From an uncultured bacterium (GTDB lineage: Bacteria > Bacillota > Clostridia > Oscillospirales > Acutalibacteraceae), in contig CASDTH010000042.1 in NCBI GenBank assembly GCA_949283655.1, positions 51,670-115,669 on the forward strand: a stretch of DNA of 64,000 nucleotides, given 5' to 3'. Positions 43,406 through 52,244 of this stretch are shown piece by piece. Numbering within the stretch: position 1 is the stretch's first letter; every line of letters starts with the position of its first letter. A model generated the notes under the pieces. It saw only the letters and a list, made by a program, of their open reading frames with translations. It did no database searches and was not told the DNA's origin. The position numbers and the translations under genes were made by a program.

Positions 43406-46400
43406 ATGTCAGTCCAAAAGCCGCGCATCTATACCGTCGCCACCTCCCACCTGGATACCTCCTGGAACTGGGATTTTGAAACGACGCTGCGCGAGTACAT
43501 CCCCGCCACCCTGCGGGAAAATTTTGAGCGCTTTGAAAAATACCCGGATTACCGCTTCAGCTTTGAGGGCAGCTACCGCTATGAGCTGATGGAGGAATAT
43601 TATCCGGAGGAATTTGAAAAGCTCAAGGAATATGTGGCGCAGGGGCGCTGGAATGTTACCGGCAGCGCCTATGAGAATGGGGATGTCAACGTCCCCTCGC
43701 CAGAAGCGCTCTTCCGCAACATTCTCTATGGTAACAGCTATTTTGACAAAACCTTCGGCAAGCGCAGCACGGATATTTTCCTGCCCGACTGCTTTGGCTT
43801 CGGCTGGGCGCTTCCGAGCATTGCGCGCCACGCAAACCTGAGCGGTTTTACCACGCAGAAGCTGACGTGGAGCTCTGCCTTTGGCGTTCCATTCGATCTG
43901 GGCCGCTGGTACGGCGTAGATGGGCGCTGGATCTACGCCTCCCTTGACGCGCGCAGCTATGTAGCCGTGCTTGATAAAGTGCGTAAGAACCGTGCCGTCG
44001 CCCAGAAGCTCCGGGCCAACATAAAAAAATACAACCTCCCCTTCACCTATATTTTCCATGGCGTAGGAGATCGCGGCGGCGCGCCAAAGGAGGAATCCGT
44101 CGCTACCGTCTGCCGGGAAATCGCAGAAAACGGCAGCGCCCCCACCGAAGTGCTCAGCGCACCGGCGGATCAGGCCTTCCGGGATATGGAAACAGAGCTG
44201 ACGCCGGAGCAGAAGGCCAACCTTCCCGTTTGGAACACAGAGCTCGTCTCCACGGATCACGGCGTGGGCTCCTACACCTCCCGCGCCATCGGCAAGCGAT
44301 GGAACCGCCGCGGCGAGCAGCTGGCGGACGCTACGGAGCGCACCGCAGCAGCAGCCATGTGGCTTGGCACAGCTGCGTATCCGCAAGAGAAAATTGACAC
44401 TGCATGGAAACGAATCATTGCGCATCAATTCCACGACGATATCACAGGCACCTCCCTGATGCGCTGCTATCAGCGCAACTGGAACGATTACATTCTGTCT
44501 CTTAATGAGTTCGCGGAGGAATACCGCGCGGGCGTGGGCGCTATCTCCACCCTGATGGATACCGCCTTTGTCAAGGGCTCCGCCGTGATTGTCAATAATC
44601 CTCTACAAAGCAGCGAGAGCCGCGTTGGCCCCGTCACCGCTTCTATTCCGGTTTCCGAGGGCTGCCAGCATCTGCGGGTGTTTGATCTTAACGGCGAGGA
44701 GGTTCCCTCCCAGGTGGTGTCCCGCAGCGGGGAAACGCTCAAGCTCGTCTTCATCGCCAGCGTACCCTCCATGGGCTACGCAGTCTATGACGTGCGGGAG
44801 TCGGAATCCCCCTGCGCCATTCCAACACGGCTGCGCGCGCAGGAGAAGCTGCTGGAAAATGAGCGCTACCGACTAACGCTGGATCACAATGGCGATATCT
44901 CCAGCATCTATGATAAAAAAGTGGATATGGATCTGCTCTCCGCCCCAATCCGAATGGGCGTGCATCACTATCTGGGCAGCACACATTGGCCTGCGTGGGA
45001 GCTTGACTACCCCGAGGTGATGACCAAGCCGATGGAATATGCGCGCGCGCCAAAATTCACCATCATAGAAAACGGCCCTGCCCGTGTGGCGATTGAAACG
45101 CTGCGTATTTGCGGCGCCTCTACATTCCGTCAGGTCATTTCTCTCTCCGCCGGCGGCGACACGGTAGAGGTTTATAATGAAATTGAGTGGCGCGGGCTGC
45201 GGCGGCTGCTGAAAACGCAGTTCCCGCTCGCCGTTTCCAACCCCAAGGCAAGCTATGATCTCGGCCTCGGTGTGATTGAGCGTGGCAACAACACGCCGAA
45301 GCTCTATGAGGTGCCTGCGCAGATGTGGGCAGATATCACGCAGGAAGACGGCAGCTGCGGCGTATCTATCCTGAGCGATTCCAAATGCGGCTGGGATAAA
45401 CCGCTCAACAACTGCCTGCGGCTGACAGGGATTCACACCCCTCAATCCGCCTACCGCGACGAGAGTGGTCAAAACACAATGGATCTTGGCCTGAACCGCT
45501 ACAGCTTCGGCATCTTCGGCCACACCGGCGGCTACGAGAACGGCACGCAGATGGCTGCCGCGCGCTTCAATCAGCCTATGAATGCCTTCCTCGTGGGCAA
45601 GCACAAAGGCAAGCTGGGGCGCGAATTCTCCTTTGGCCGCATCAGCGACGATAACGTGCTGGTGCGAGCGGTCAAAAAAGCGCAGGATACGGATGAAATT
45701 GTGGTGCGCTTCAATGAGGGCGCGGGCCATAGCTGTTCCAATATTCGCTTTGAGCTCGGCGCAGGTATTGCCTCTGCGCGGGAGATCTATGCTTCCGAGG
45801 AGCCGCGGGAGGAGGGGGAATTCCTGCTGGAGGATGGCGTGTTGCAATTTGATCTGAAGGCTTTTGAGCCGCGTTCATTTGCAGTCACGCTGGCCGCACC
45901 GCCCGTCAGCGGCAAACCGAAGCGCAGCTTCCCCATTGCGCTCCCCTATGATGTCGATATCACTTCCTTTAACCATAACCGCACGGATTTCGATGCTGCT
46001 TTCCACGCCGCTCTTCCAGCGGAGCGCTTCCCTGCTGAAATTCACTGCGGCGGTGTGCGGTTTATCACTGGCCCCAGGGAGGATTTGGCGAAGAACGCCG
46101 TCCTCTGCAATGGGCAAAAGCTGCCCGTGCCCAAGGGTGCGACACACCTGTGCCTGGTGATGGCCTCGCTCAGAGGCGACCGCCGCACAGCGTTGACCAT
46201 CGGCAAAACCGGCTTTTTATTCACGGTGCACGATCTGTTTGAGGCGGTTGGCAAGTGGGATCTCTACGGCATGCAGGAAACCGGCCAGATCAAGCAGACC
46301 GTCCTCGCCTGGAACGCGACACACATGCACCGAGATGGGGCAGACAGCTACGGTGAGCAGGCTTACTTCTTTAAATATACCTTTGAGGTGCCTGCCGGGG

Positions 46401-46648
46401 CAGAAACATTCACGCTTCCACTCGATCAAAACCTTCTTCTGCTGGCGGCGAGCGCAACGGATTGGCCTGCCTGCCACACAGGCGCGCCGCTTTACGATAC
46501 GCTCAACAAGCGGGAGTTTGACTTCTGGCTTTCTGAAAAAGACCGCAAGCTTTCACATCCCGGCAAGCTATCCAAAATCGCGGGCTTCTTAAAATTTGGG
46601 GGAGGTTACGTCTCCCGCTCTCTGCAAAGGGAAATGGATCTGCTGTAA
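43406..46648 (+). CDS. GH38 alpha-mannosidase
   Basis: A 1080-residue glycosidase. The GH38 catalytic domain starts at once with ATSHLDTSWNW (His15 and Asp17 as zinc ligands). The nucleophile Asp128 lies in DIFLPDCFGFGWALP, and the fourth zinc-ligand region AHQFHDDITGTS is present. The central three-helix bundle and long C-terminal beta domains of GH38 follow. No signal peptide is visible, so it acts on imported mannosides such as N-glycan fragments. Bacterial GH38 enzymes usually cleave alpha-1,2/1,3/1,6-mannosides. The ATG at 43406 has AAAGGGGGAA upstream; the earlier in-frame ATG overlaps nadE. Confidence 0.95.
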   Translation: MSVQKPRIYTVATSHLDTSWNWDFETTLREYIPATLRENFERFEKYPDYRFSFEGSYRYELMEEYYPEEFEKLKEYVAQGRWNVTGSAYENGDVNVPSPEALFRNILYGNSYFDKTFGKRSTDIFLPDCFGFGWALPSIARHANLSGFTTQKLTWSSAFGVPFDLGRWYGVDGRWIYASLDARSYVAVLDKVRKNRAVAQKLRANIKKYNLPFTYIFHGVGDRGGAPKEESVATVCREIAENGSAPTEVLSAPADQAFRDMETELTPEQKANLPVWNTELVSTDHGVGSYTSRAIGKRWNRRGEQLADATERTAAAAMWLGTAAYPQEKIDTAWKRIIAHQFHDDITGTSLMRCYQRNWNDYILSLNEFAEEYRAGVGAISTLMDTAFVKGSAVIVNNPLQSSESRVGPVTASIPVSEGCQHLRVFDLNGEEVPSQVVSRSGETLKLVFIASVPSMGYAVYDVRESESPCAIPTRLRAQEKLLENERYRLTLDHNGDISSIYDKKVDMDLLSAPIRMGVHHYLGSTHWPAWELDYPEVMTKPMEYARAPKFTIIENGPARVAIETLRICGASTFRQVISLSAGGDTVEVYNEIEWRGLRRLLKTQFPLAVSNPKASYDLGLGVIERGNNTPKLYEVPAQMWADITQEDGSCGVSILSDSKCGWDKPLNNCLRLTGIHTPQSAYRDESGQNTMDLGLNRYSFGIFGHTGGYENGTQMAAARFNQPMNAFLVGKHKGKLGREFSFGRISDDNVLVRAVKKAQDTDEIVVRFNEGAGHSCSNIRFELGAGIASAREIYASEEPREEGEFLLEDGVLQFDLKAFEPRSFAVTLAAPPVSGKPKRSFPIALPYDVDITSFNHNRTDFDAAFHAALPAERFPAEIHCGGVRFITGPREDLAKNAVLCNGQKLPVPKGATHLCLVMASLRGDRRTALTIGKTGFLFTVHDLFEAVGKWDLYGMQETGQIKQTVLAWNATHMHRDGADSYGEQAYFFKYTFEVPAGAETFTLPLDQNLLLLAASATDWPACHTGAPLYDTLNKREFDFWLSEKDRKLSHPGKLSKIAGFLKFGGGYVSRSLQREMDLL

Positions 46649-46692
46649 ATCAAAAAGTGCGTCCGCACTTGCAGGCGCAGGATATGCAAAGT

Positions 46693-46720
46693 GCCCATGC
46701 CACAAATGCGTGTCATGGGC
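46693..46720 (+). terminator. probable terminator after the mannosidase gene
   Basis: Stem GCCCATG/CATGGGC followed by CTTGCTTTT. A second inverted repeat with CGCCAA/TTGGCG arms lies at about 46771-46805, followed by TTTTATC. The rest of the gap to 46971 has no supported gene but contains TTTAAACGATT at 46906-46916, identical to a LacI half-site at 31077. Confidence 0.45.
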
Positions 46721-46971
46721 CTTGCTTTTCCCCGGCATCAGCGCACGCCAGCACGGGAAACAAACCGTACGCCAAAGGGTGCAAGAGCACACGCATCCGG
46801 TTGGCGTTTTATCAAAAGCCTTCCAACAGTCGCCGTTTCTCTGCTTGCACGTTCTTACAAAAATTTTGCAGGGGAGCCTTTGAAATGCGACCGAAATTTT
46901 ATATTTTTAAACGATTCATCCAATAAACGACGATTTATTTTGCCTATCATTCGCTTGAAGAAGGTAGCGTC

Positions 46972-48348
46972 ATGGATTTTGTTACAATTCATCCCCTGGA
47001 TAACGTGAAAGTATCCCTGCAGGATGGGCACAAATACGCCCTGCGCAGGATTGCCGAAGGCGAAGTGGTGATCAAATACGGCTTCCCAATCGGCATCGCG
47101 TCGCAGGAAATCCCCAAGGGGTGCCATGTGCACACGCATAATGTAAAGACCGCGCTTTCCGGCCTGCTGGAGTATTCCTATCGCCCCGCTCTTCATCCGC
47201 CCGCTGCGGCCGTTCCCTCTGAAGTTGATGCCTTTGAGCGGGCAAATAGAGAAATTGGTATCCGGAATGATATCTGGATCATCAACACGGTTGGCTGCGT
47301 CAACAAGCTGGCGGAGCAGCTCAGCCGGAAAACCGGCGCGCTGTGCTTCCCCCACCCCTATGGATGCAGTCAGCTGGGCGAGGACCACCGAATCACACAG
47401 CAAACCCTTTGCGGGCTGATCCGTCACCCCAATGCAGGCGGCGTGCTGGTGCTGGGCCTCGGCTGCGAAAGCAATCACATCGCAGCGGTCAAAAAAGCGC
47501 TCGGCACATATGACCAGCGCCGCATTCGCTTTTTGAACGCGCAGGATTGCACGGATGAGCTTGCCGAGGGTGCCGCCATCCTATCTCAGCTGCAAAAACA
47601 GGCGCAGGGCGACCGGAGAACCCCCGTGCCTGCCTCCAGGCTGAAAATCGGCCTGAAATGCGGTGGGAGCGACGGGCTTTCCGGCATCACTGCAAACCCG
47701 CTGGTGGGCCGCGTAACCGACCGCTTGATCGCAATGGGTGGCGCGGCGGCGCTCACCGAGGTGCCGGAGATGTTCGGCGCAGAGCGGCTGCTGATGAATC
47801 GCTGCGTCAACCGGGCGGTTTTCGAGCAGACGGTGCGGCTCATCAACCGGTATAAACAATATTTCCTTGCGCATCATCAGCCGGTCGGCGAAAACCCCTC
47901 CCCCGGCAACAAGGCGGGCGGTATTACCACGCTGGAGGAGAAATCCCTCGGCTGCGTGCAGAAAGGCGGCTCCTCCCCCGTAACCGCCGTGCTGGATTAT
48001 GGGGAGCGTATCACGGCGGCAGGCTTAAATCTGCTCAACGGCCCGGGCAACGATATTGTCTCCGCCACCAATCTCGCTGCAGCCGGCTGCCACCTAATCC
48101 TGTTCACGACTGGCCGCGGCACACCGCTCGGTGCACCGGTGCCCACCATCAAAATCGCCTCTCGCTCCGCCCTTGCTGCGCTGAAACCACATTGGATCGA
48201 TTTTGATGCCGGCCAGGCGCTCACAGACCCCTGTGCCGCATCAAAGCTTTTTGAGCTTATGCTCTGCGTAGCCAGCGGCCAGCCAACCAGAAACGAAGAA
48301 AACGGCTACCGGGAAATTGCAATTTTAAAGGATGGCGTCACCCTATAA
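46972..48348 (+). CDS. UxaA-family altronate/galactarate-type dehydratase
   Basis: A 458-residue sugar-acid dehydratase. The N-terminal SAF domain (about 1-75, with GCHVHTHNVKT) is fused to the large GD_AH domain: NTVGCVNKLAEQL, CFPHPYGCSQLGEDH, GGVLVLGLGCESN, LKCGGSDGLSGITANP and GNDIVSATNLAAAGCHLILFTTGRGTPLG. This matches full-length altronate dehydratase UxaA, an iron-dependent enzyme that forms 2-keto-3-deoxygluconate. Family members also act on galactarate or other aldonates, so substrate is open. Ribosome binding site GAAGAAGGT. It lies just before rhaA and rhaD but has its own gap and theirs a promoter. Confidence 0.9.
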   Translation: MDFVTIHPLDNVKVSLQDGHKYALRRIAEGEVVIKYGFPIGIASQEIPKGCHVHTHNVKTALSGLLEYSYRPALHPPAAAVPSEVDAFERANREIGIRNDIWIINTVGCVNKLAEQLSRKTGALCFPHPYGCSQLGEDHRITQQTLCGLIRHPNAGGVLVLGLGCESNHIAAVKKALGTYDQRRIRFLNAQDCTDELAEGAAILSQLQKQAQGDRRTPVPASRLKIGLKCGGSDGLSGITANPLVGRVTDRLIAMGGAAALTEVPEMFGAERLLMNRCVNRAVFEQTVRLINRYKQYFLAHHQPVGENPSPGNKAGGITTLEEKSLGCVQKGGSSPVTAVLDYGERITAAGLNLLNGPGNDIVSATNLAAAGCHLILFTTGRGTPLGAPVPTIKIASRSALAALKPHWIDFDAGQALTDPCAASKLFELMLCVASGQPTRNEENGYREIAILKDGVTL

Positions 48349-48429
48349 TCCGCAGCGTCTTCCCGAGGCGTTGCCCCAGTCAAAAGGATTGCGTAATGTA
48401 AAATACACTTTAAAAAATCTGTATTTTGA

Positions 48430-48458
48430 TTGATCTTTTCGCTTAAGCATCTTATAAT
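48430..48458 (+). promoter_or_regulatory. promoter of rhaA-rhaD
   Basis: TTGATC (48430-48435) and TATAAT (48453-48458), spacer 17 bp. Confidence 0.65.
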
Positions 48459-48469
48459 GGCAACAGAAT

Positions 48470-48499
48470 CGCATCCATGTACCGGGGTACACGGATGTG
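48470..48499. promoter_or_regulatory. imperfect palindrome downstream of the rhaA promoter
   Basis: A 30-bp inverted repeat (14-bp arms, one mismatch and one G-T pair, 2-bp centre) with arms resembling GCATCCATGTACC. It lies at about +5 to +35 of the predicted transcript, the place for a repressor operator. The arms also resemble the ends of the MITE-like elements, so it could be a minimal remnant of that family. Confidence 0.6.
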
Positions 48500-48540
48500 A
48501 AATCCAGTTGAAGGAAATGCTCTGCCAAAGGAGGTTTCGC

Positions 48541-49785
48541 ATGATGACACCATATGAAGAAGCGCGCAGCCAGTATGCACACGTCGGCGTCGATACAGAG
48601 GCAGCGCTCAGTACATTGCAGGGGGTTCCGCTCTCCATCCACTGTTGGCAGGGGGATGATGTGACGGGCTTCGACAGCAAGGAGGCGCTTTCGGGTGGGA
48701 TTCAGGCTACAGGCAACTATCCCGGCCGGGCGCGCACACCGCAGGAGCTGATGGCGGATATCGATAAAGCCCTCTCCCTTATCCCCGGCAAAAAGAAGCT
48801 GAACCTGCACGCCAGCTATGCCATGTTCGAAGAGGGCAAGTTTGCAGACCGGGATCAGATCGGCCCTCAGCACTTTGCTCAATGGGTAGCGTTTGCCAGG
48901 GAGCGCGGGCTGGGGCTGGATTTTAACCCCACCTTCTTCTCCCACCCTATGGTGCAGGAAAACCTCACCCTCTCCTCCCCGGATGAAACGGTCCGCCGGT
49001 TTTGGGTGGAGCACGGCAAGCGCTGCTTGGAAATTGCCTCCTATTTTGCACAAGAGACCGGCGTGCCCTGCGTGATGAATATCTGGATTCCAGATGGCTA
49101 CAAGGATATTCCTGCCGACCGGCTTTCTCCGCGCCTGCGTTTCCGGCAGTCGCTGGATGAAATCCTCGCCGCGCCCTATGACCGGTCGCATGTTTTCGTC
49201 ACGCTGGAATCCAAGGTGTTCGGCATCGGTCTGGAATCCTATACGGTCGGCTCCTCCGAGTTTTGCCTGCAATATGCGGATCAAAAGGGCATTGTGCCAC
49301 TGATGGATAACGGCCATTACCACCCAACGGAGCTGGTGTCGGACAAAATTTCCGCTCTGCTGGCCTTTCACGAAAAAATTGCGCTGCATATCACGCGCGG
49401 CGTTCGGTGGGATAGCGACCATGTCGTCCTTTTCGACGATGAAACGCGGGAAATCGCCAAAGAGATTGTGCGCAATAACGCACTGCACCGTGTTTTTCTT
49501 GCAACGGATTATTTTGATGCGGCAATCAACCGCATCAGCGCCTGGGTAACCGGTGCGCGCAGTGTGCAAAAAGCATTGCTATTTGCCCTGCTTCAACCGA
49601 ACCAGATGCTGCGCCAGCTTCAGGAGGAGAACCGGATGACGGAGCTGATGGTGTGGCAGGAATCGCTGAAAACACTGCCATTCGGCGGCGTATGGGAGGA
49701 ATATCTCGCACGGCAGGGGCTGGCTGCGGACTACCTCAGCGATATCATGCAATATGAGCAGGAAGTGTTGGTGAACCGGAGATGA
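48541..49785 (+). CDS. rhaA: L-rhamnose isomerase
   Basis: A 414-residue enzyme converting L-rhamnose to L-rhamnulose (E. coli form: 419). The sequence follows RhaA throughout: GVPLSIHCWQGDDVTGFD at the start, the metal-binding strands KLNLHASYAMFE and GLGLDFNPTFFSHP, MNIWIPDGYKD, and FVTLESKVFGIGLESYTVGSSEF. An AAAGGAGG site lies 7 nt before the ATG; the second codon is also ATG. The stop overlaps the rhaD start by 4 nt. No rhamnulokinase gene is in the operon or the window. Confidence 0.97.
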   Translation: MMTPYEEARSQYAHVGVDTEAALSTLQGVPLSIHCWQGDDVTGFDSKEALSGGIQATGNYPGRARTPQELMADIDKALSLIPGKKKLNLHASYAMFEEGKFADRDQIGPQHFAQWVAFARERGLGLDFNPTFFSHPMVQENLTLSSPDETVRRFWVEHGKRCLEIASYFAQETGVPCVMNIWIPDGYKDIPADRLSPRLRFRQSLDEILAAPYDRSHVFVTLESKVFGIGLESYTVGSSEFCLQYADQKGIVPLMDNGHYHPTELVSDKISALLAFHEKIALHITRGVRWDSDHVVLFDDETREIAKEIVRNNALHRVFLATDYFDAAINRISAWVTGARSVQKALLFALLQPNQMLRQLQEENRMTELMVWQESLKTLPFGGVWEEYLARQGLAADYLSDIMQYEQEVLVNRR

Positions 49786-50597
49786 AGGAGATTCTCACCG
49801 CCCCTTTTCTGGCGGAAATGACGCACACGGCCAGCAACATGTACCGCCTCGGCTGGGATGAACGCAACGGCGGCAATATTAGCCTCCTGCTGGAGGAGCG
49901 TGACGTCTCCCCCTATCTGGAGCTCTCCCGTGTGCTGCGCAAAATCCCGCTTGGCTTTCAGGCCGCATCACTTGCCGGGCGCCTCTTTCTGGTGACCGGC
50001 ACGGGGAAATATTTTAAAAATGTGGCGCGCGATCCGGAGGAAAACCTCGGGCTCTTTCGCATCTCACAGGATGGCGCCTGTGCAGAGCTGCTATGGGGTT
50101 ACCGAGGTGGTGGCCAATTCACCTCGGAACTGCCCGCCCACCTGATGAGCCATATGGCGCGTCTGAGCGTGGACCCGGCGAATCGTGTGGTCATGCACTC
50201 GCACCCCACCCATACGCTCGCCATGAATTATGTACATGAGCTCGATGAGCGTAAAATTACCCACACACTGTGGGAAATGTGTACGGAATGCATTGTAGTG
50301 TTTCCAGACGGCGTGGGCGTGCTTCCCTGGATGCTTTGCGGCACCAACGCCATCGGCGAGGCCACAGCGGAAAAAATGCGGGAATTTCGCCTTGTGATCT
50401 GGGCAATGCACGGCATTTACGCCGCCGGGCGCACGCTGGATGAGACCTTCGGCCTGATCGAAACAGTGGAAAAGGCCGCCCAGATCTATATGCTCACCGC
50501 TCATCTCCCCCGGCGCAATACGATACAGGATGCACAGCTGCGCCAACTGGCCGAGGCCTTTGGGGTAGCGTACCGAAAAGATTTTTTAAAGCTCTAA
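49782..50597 (+). CDS. rhaD: L-rhamnulose-1-phosphate aldolase
   Basis: A 271-residue class II aldolase (E. coli form: 274) that splits rhamnulose-1-phosphate into dihydroxyacetone phosphate and L-lactaldehyde. Family features are GWDERNGGNISLLL, LVTGTGKYFKN, the zinc-binding HSHPTHTLAM and VIWAMHGIYAAG (third His ligand). It is translationally coupled to rhaA through a 4-nt overlap. A rhamnulokinase must be supplied from elsewhere in the genome. Confidence 0.96.
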   Translation: MKEILTAPFLAEMTHTASNMYRLGWDERNGGNISLLLEERDVSPYLELSRVLRKIPLGFQAASLAGRLFLVTGTGKYFKNVARDPEENLGLFRISQDGACAELLWGYRGGGQFTSELPAHLMSHMARLSVDPANRVVMHSHPTHTLAMNYVHELDERKITHTLWEMCTECIVVFPDGVGVLPWMLCGTNAIGEATAEKMREFRLVIWAMHGIYAAGRTLDETFGLIETVEKAAQIYMLTAHLPRRNTIQDAQLRQLAEAFGVAYRKDFLKL

Positions 50598-50716
50598 AGC
50601 CGTACCCTTCCCTTCCGGCCCTACCGGGCGGTTCATACCACACAATCAATGGCAGGCTGTTTTGCCTTTGCCGCATTGCAAAACGGAATGCTTTTACCAG
50701 CGCTCCCCTGTCACTA

Positions 50717-50761
50717 AAACCAATCGCGCCGCCCGGGTGAATCAGGCGGCGCGATTGGTTT
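50717..50761. terminator. 17-bp hairpin terminator between rhaD and the malic enzyme gene
   Basis: A perfect 17-bp stem (AAACCAATCGCGCCGCC and complement) with an 11-nt loop, flanked by AT-rich sequence on both sides, between two convergent genes. It is likely bidirectional. Confidence 0.8.
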
Positions 50762-50898
50762 GAAAAAAGAAAGAAGAACGGCATGAGCAATCCAAATGGG
50801 GACTCTTCGGCAGCGCCATCAAGCAAATGGATGCCGCCGCCACGCCCAGCAAGGCGCTTCTCCCCTACCCGCTCTCAGACAGTCCAGCAGCGTAAGCA

Positions 50899-52071
50899 TT
50901 AAATCCGGGCCACGCCACTCCTGCGCGCGGCTTCGGCAACCGCCTTTGCCACCGCAGGGCCTACGCGCTCGTCAAACGCCTTGGGCAGGATATATTCCGG
51001 GCAAAGTTCCTCCGGGGAGACAAGCTCCGCCAGCGCGTGCGCGGCGGCAATCTTCATCTCCTCGTTGATATCGCTTGCACGCACATCCAGCGCGCCGCGG
51101 AAAATGCCCGGGAAAGCGAGCACATTATTGATCTGATTTGGGAAATCGCTACGGCCTGTGCCAACCACCTTGGCTCCCGCCGCCAATGCCAGATCCGGCA
51201 TAATCTCCGGCACAGGGTTCGACATCGGCAAAACAATCGGATCCTTTGCCATGGAATGTACCATCTCCTGCGATACGATGCCCGGAGCGGAAACGCCAAT
51301 GAAAATATCCGCGCCCTTGAGCGCATCCGCCAGCGTGCCATGCTCATGCTCCGCATTTGTGAAGGCGGCAATCTCCCGTTTGGCAGGCGTCAGGGAGGGG
51401 TCATCCGCACTGATGATGCCTTTACGGTCACACATAATCACCTTTTTCAGGCCCTGGCTCATCAACAGCTTCGCAATCGCAACACCCGCCGCGCCGGAGC
51501 CGCTGAAAACAACCTTGCAATCCGAGAGCTGCTTGCCGACAATTTTCAGCGCGTTGATAATGGCGGCGGAGCAAATCACCGCTGTGCCATGCTGGTCATC
51601 GTGAAAAATCGGGATATCGCAGCGCTCCTTGAGCTTACGCTCGATTTCAAAGCAACGAGGGGCAGCAATATCCTCTAAATTCACGCCGCCAAAGCTGCCT
51701 GCCAGCAGAGCGACGGTGTTGACAATCTCATCCACATCCTTGCTGCGGATACACAACGGAATTGCGTCCACATCGCCAAAGGCCTTGAACAAAACGCATT
51801 TGCCCTCCATGACCGGCATACCGGCCTCCGGCCCGATATCGCCAAGGCCCAGCACTGCCGTGCCATCCGTTACAACGGCAACGGTGTTCCAGCGGCGCGT
51901 GAGCTCATAGGATTTGCTGATATCCTTTTGAATTTCCAGGCAAGGCTGCGCAACGCCCGGCGTGTAAGCAAGAGAAAGCTCCTCCTTCGTCTTAACGCTC
52001 GCCCGTGGAGTTACCTCCAGCTTGCCCTTCCACTCATAGTGAAGCCGCAGCGATTCCTTTGCGTAATCCAT
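50899..52071 (-). CDS. NAD(P)-dependent malic enzyme
   Basis: A 390-residue oxaloacetate-decarboxylating malate dehydrogenase of the short bacterial type. Motifs are LAYTPGVAQPCLEI, GLGDIGPEAGMPVMEGK, FHDDQHGTAVICSAAIINAL (metal and malate binding) and VVFSGSGAAGVAIAKLL (nucleotide-binding). It interconverts malate and pyruvate plus CO2. The start at 52071 with GGAGGAA is chosen over the longer frame, whose N-terminus reads as non-coding. It may be coupled to carbon flow from the adjacent Ldh-family dehydrogenase. It is separated from that gene by two tandem terminators. Confidence 0.95.
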   Translation of the reverse strand: MDYAKESLRLHYEWKGKLEVTPRASVKTKEELSLAYTPGVAQPCLEIQKDISKSYELTRRWNTVAVVTDGTAVLGLGDIGPEAGMPVMEGKCVLFKAFGDVDAIPLCIRSKDVDEIVNTVALLAGSFGGVNLEDIAAPRCFEIERKLKERCDIPIFHDDQHGTAVICSAAIINALKIVGKQLSDCKVVFSGSGAAGVAIAKLLMSQGLKKVIMCDRKGIISADDPSLTPAKREIAAFTNAEHEHGTLADALKGADIFIGVSAPGIVSQEMVHSMAKDPIVLPMSNPVPEIMPDLALAAGAKVVGTGRSDFPNQINNVLAFPGIFRGALDVRASDINEEMKIAAAHALAELVSPEELCPEYILPKAFDERVGPAVAKAVAEAARRSGVARI

Positions 52072-52121
52072 TTGCACATTCCTCCATGATCGATGATGTA
52101 AAACTAAAAAAAGGGGGGAAA

Positions 52122-52151
52122 GGACGGAATATAGGTCAGGATATTCCGCCC
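52122..52151 (-). terminator. second of two tandem terminators after the Ldh-family gene
   Basis: An 8-bp perfect stem CGGAATAT/ATATTCCG, extended by GG/CC after a mismatch. On the minus strand it is followed by TTTCCCCCCTTTTTTT. Confidence 0.7.
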
Positions 52152-52168
52152 TCACAAAAAGGGGGGAC

Positions 52169-52211
52169 GGTAACCGAAGGCGCAATCTCAACGAACGGCC
52201 CGGCGGTTACC
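52169..52211 (-). terminator. first of two tandem terminators after the Ldh-family gene
   Basis: Arms GGTAACCG (52169-52176) and CGGTTACC (52204-52211). On the minus strand they are followed by GTCCCCCCTTTTT. Both terminators share the CCCCCC-T run tail. Confidence 0.6.
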
Positions 52212-52244
52212 CGGAAGCTATCTTAATCATCAGCTCTTTGCGTC

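Noticed and set aside
48343..49569. Open frame of 408 codons opposite rhaA
   Set aside because: rhaA is unmistakable on the other strand; this frame shows no domain or start signal.
50783..50902. Possible 39-residue basic Ser/Pro/Arg-rich protein after the rhaD terminator
   Set aside because: Only a weak AGAAAGAAG upstream, low complexity, and its end overlaps the convergent malic enzyme gene. Too little support for a gene call.
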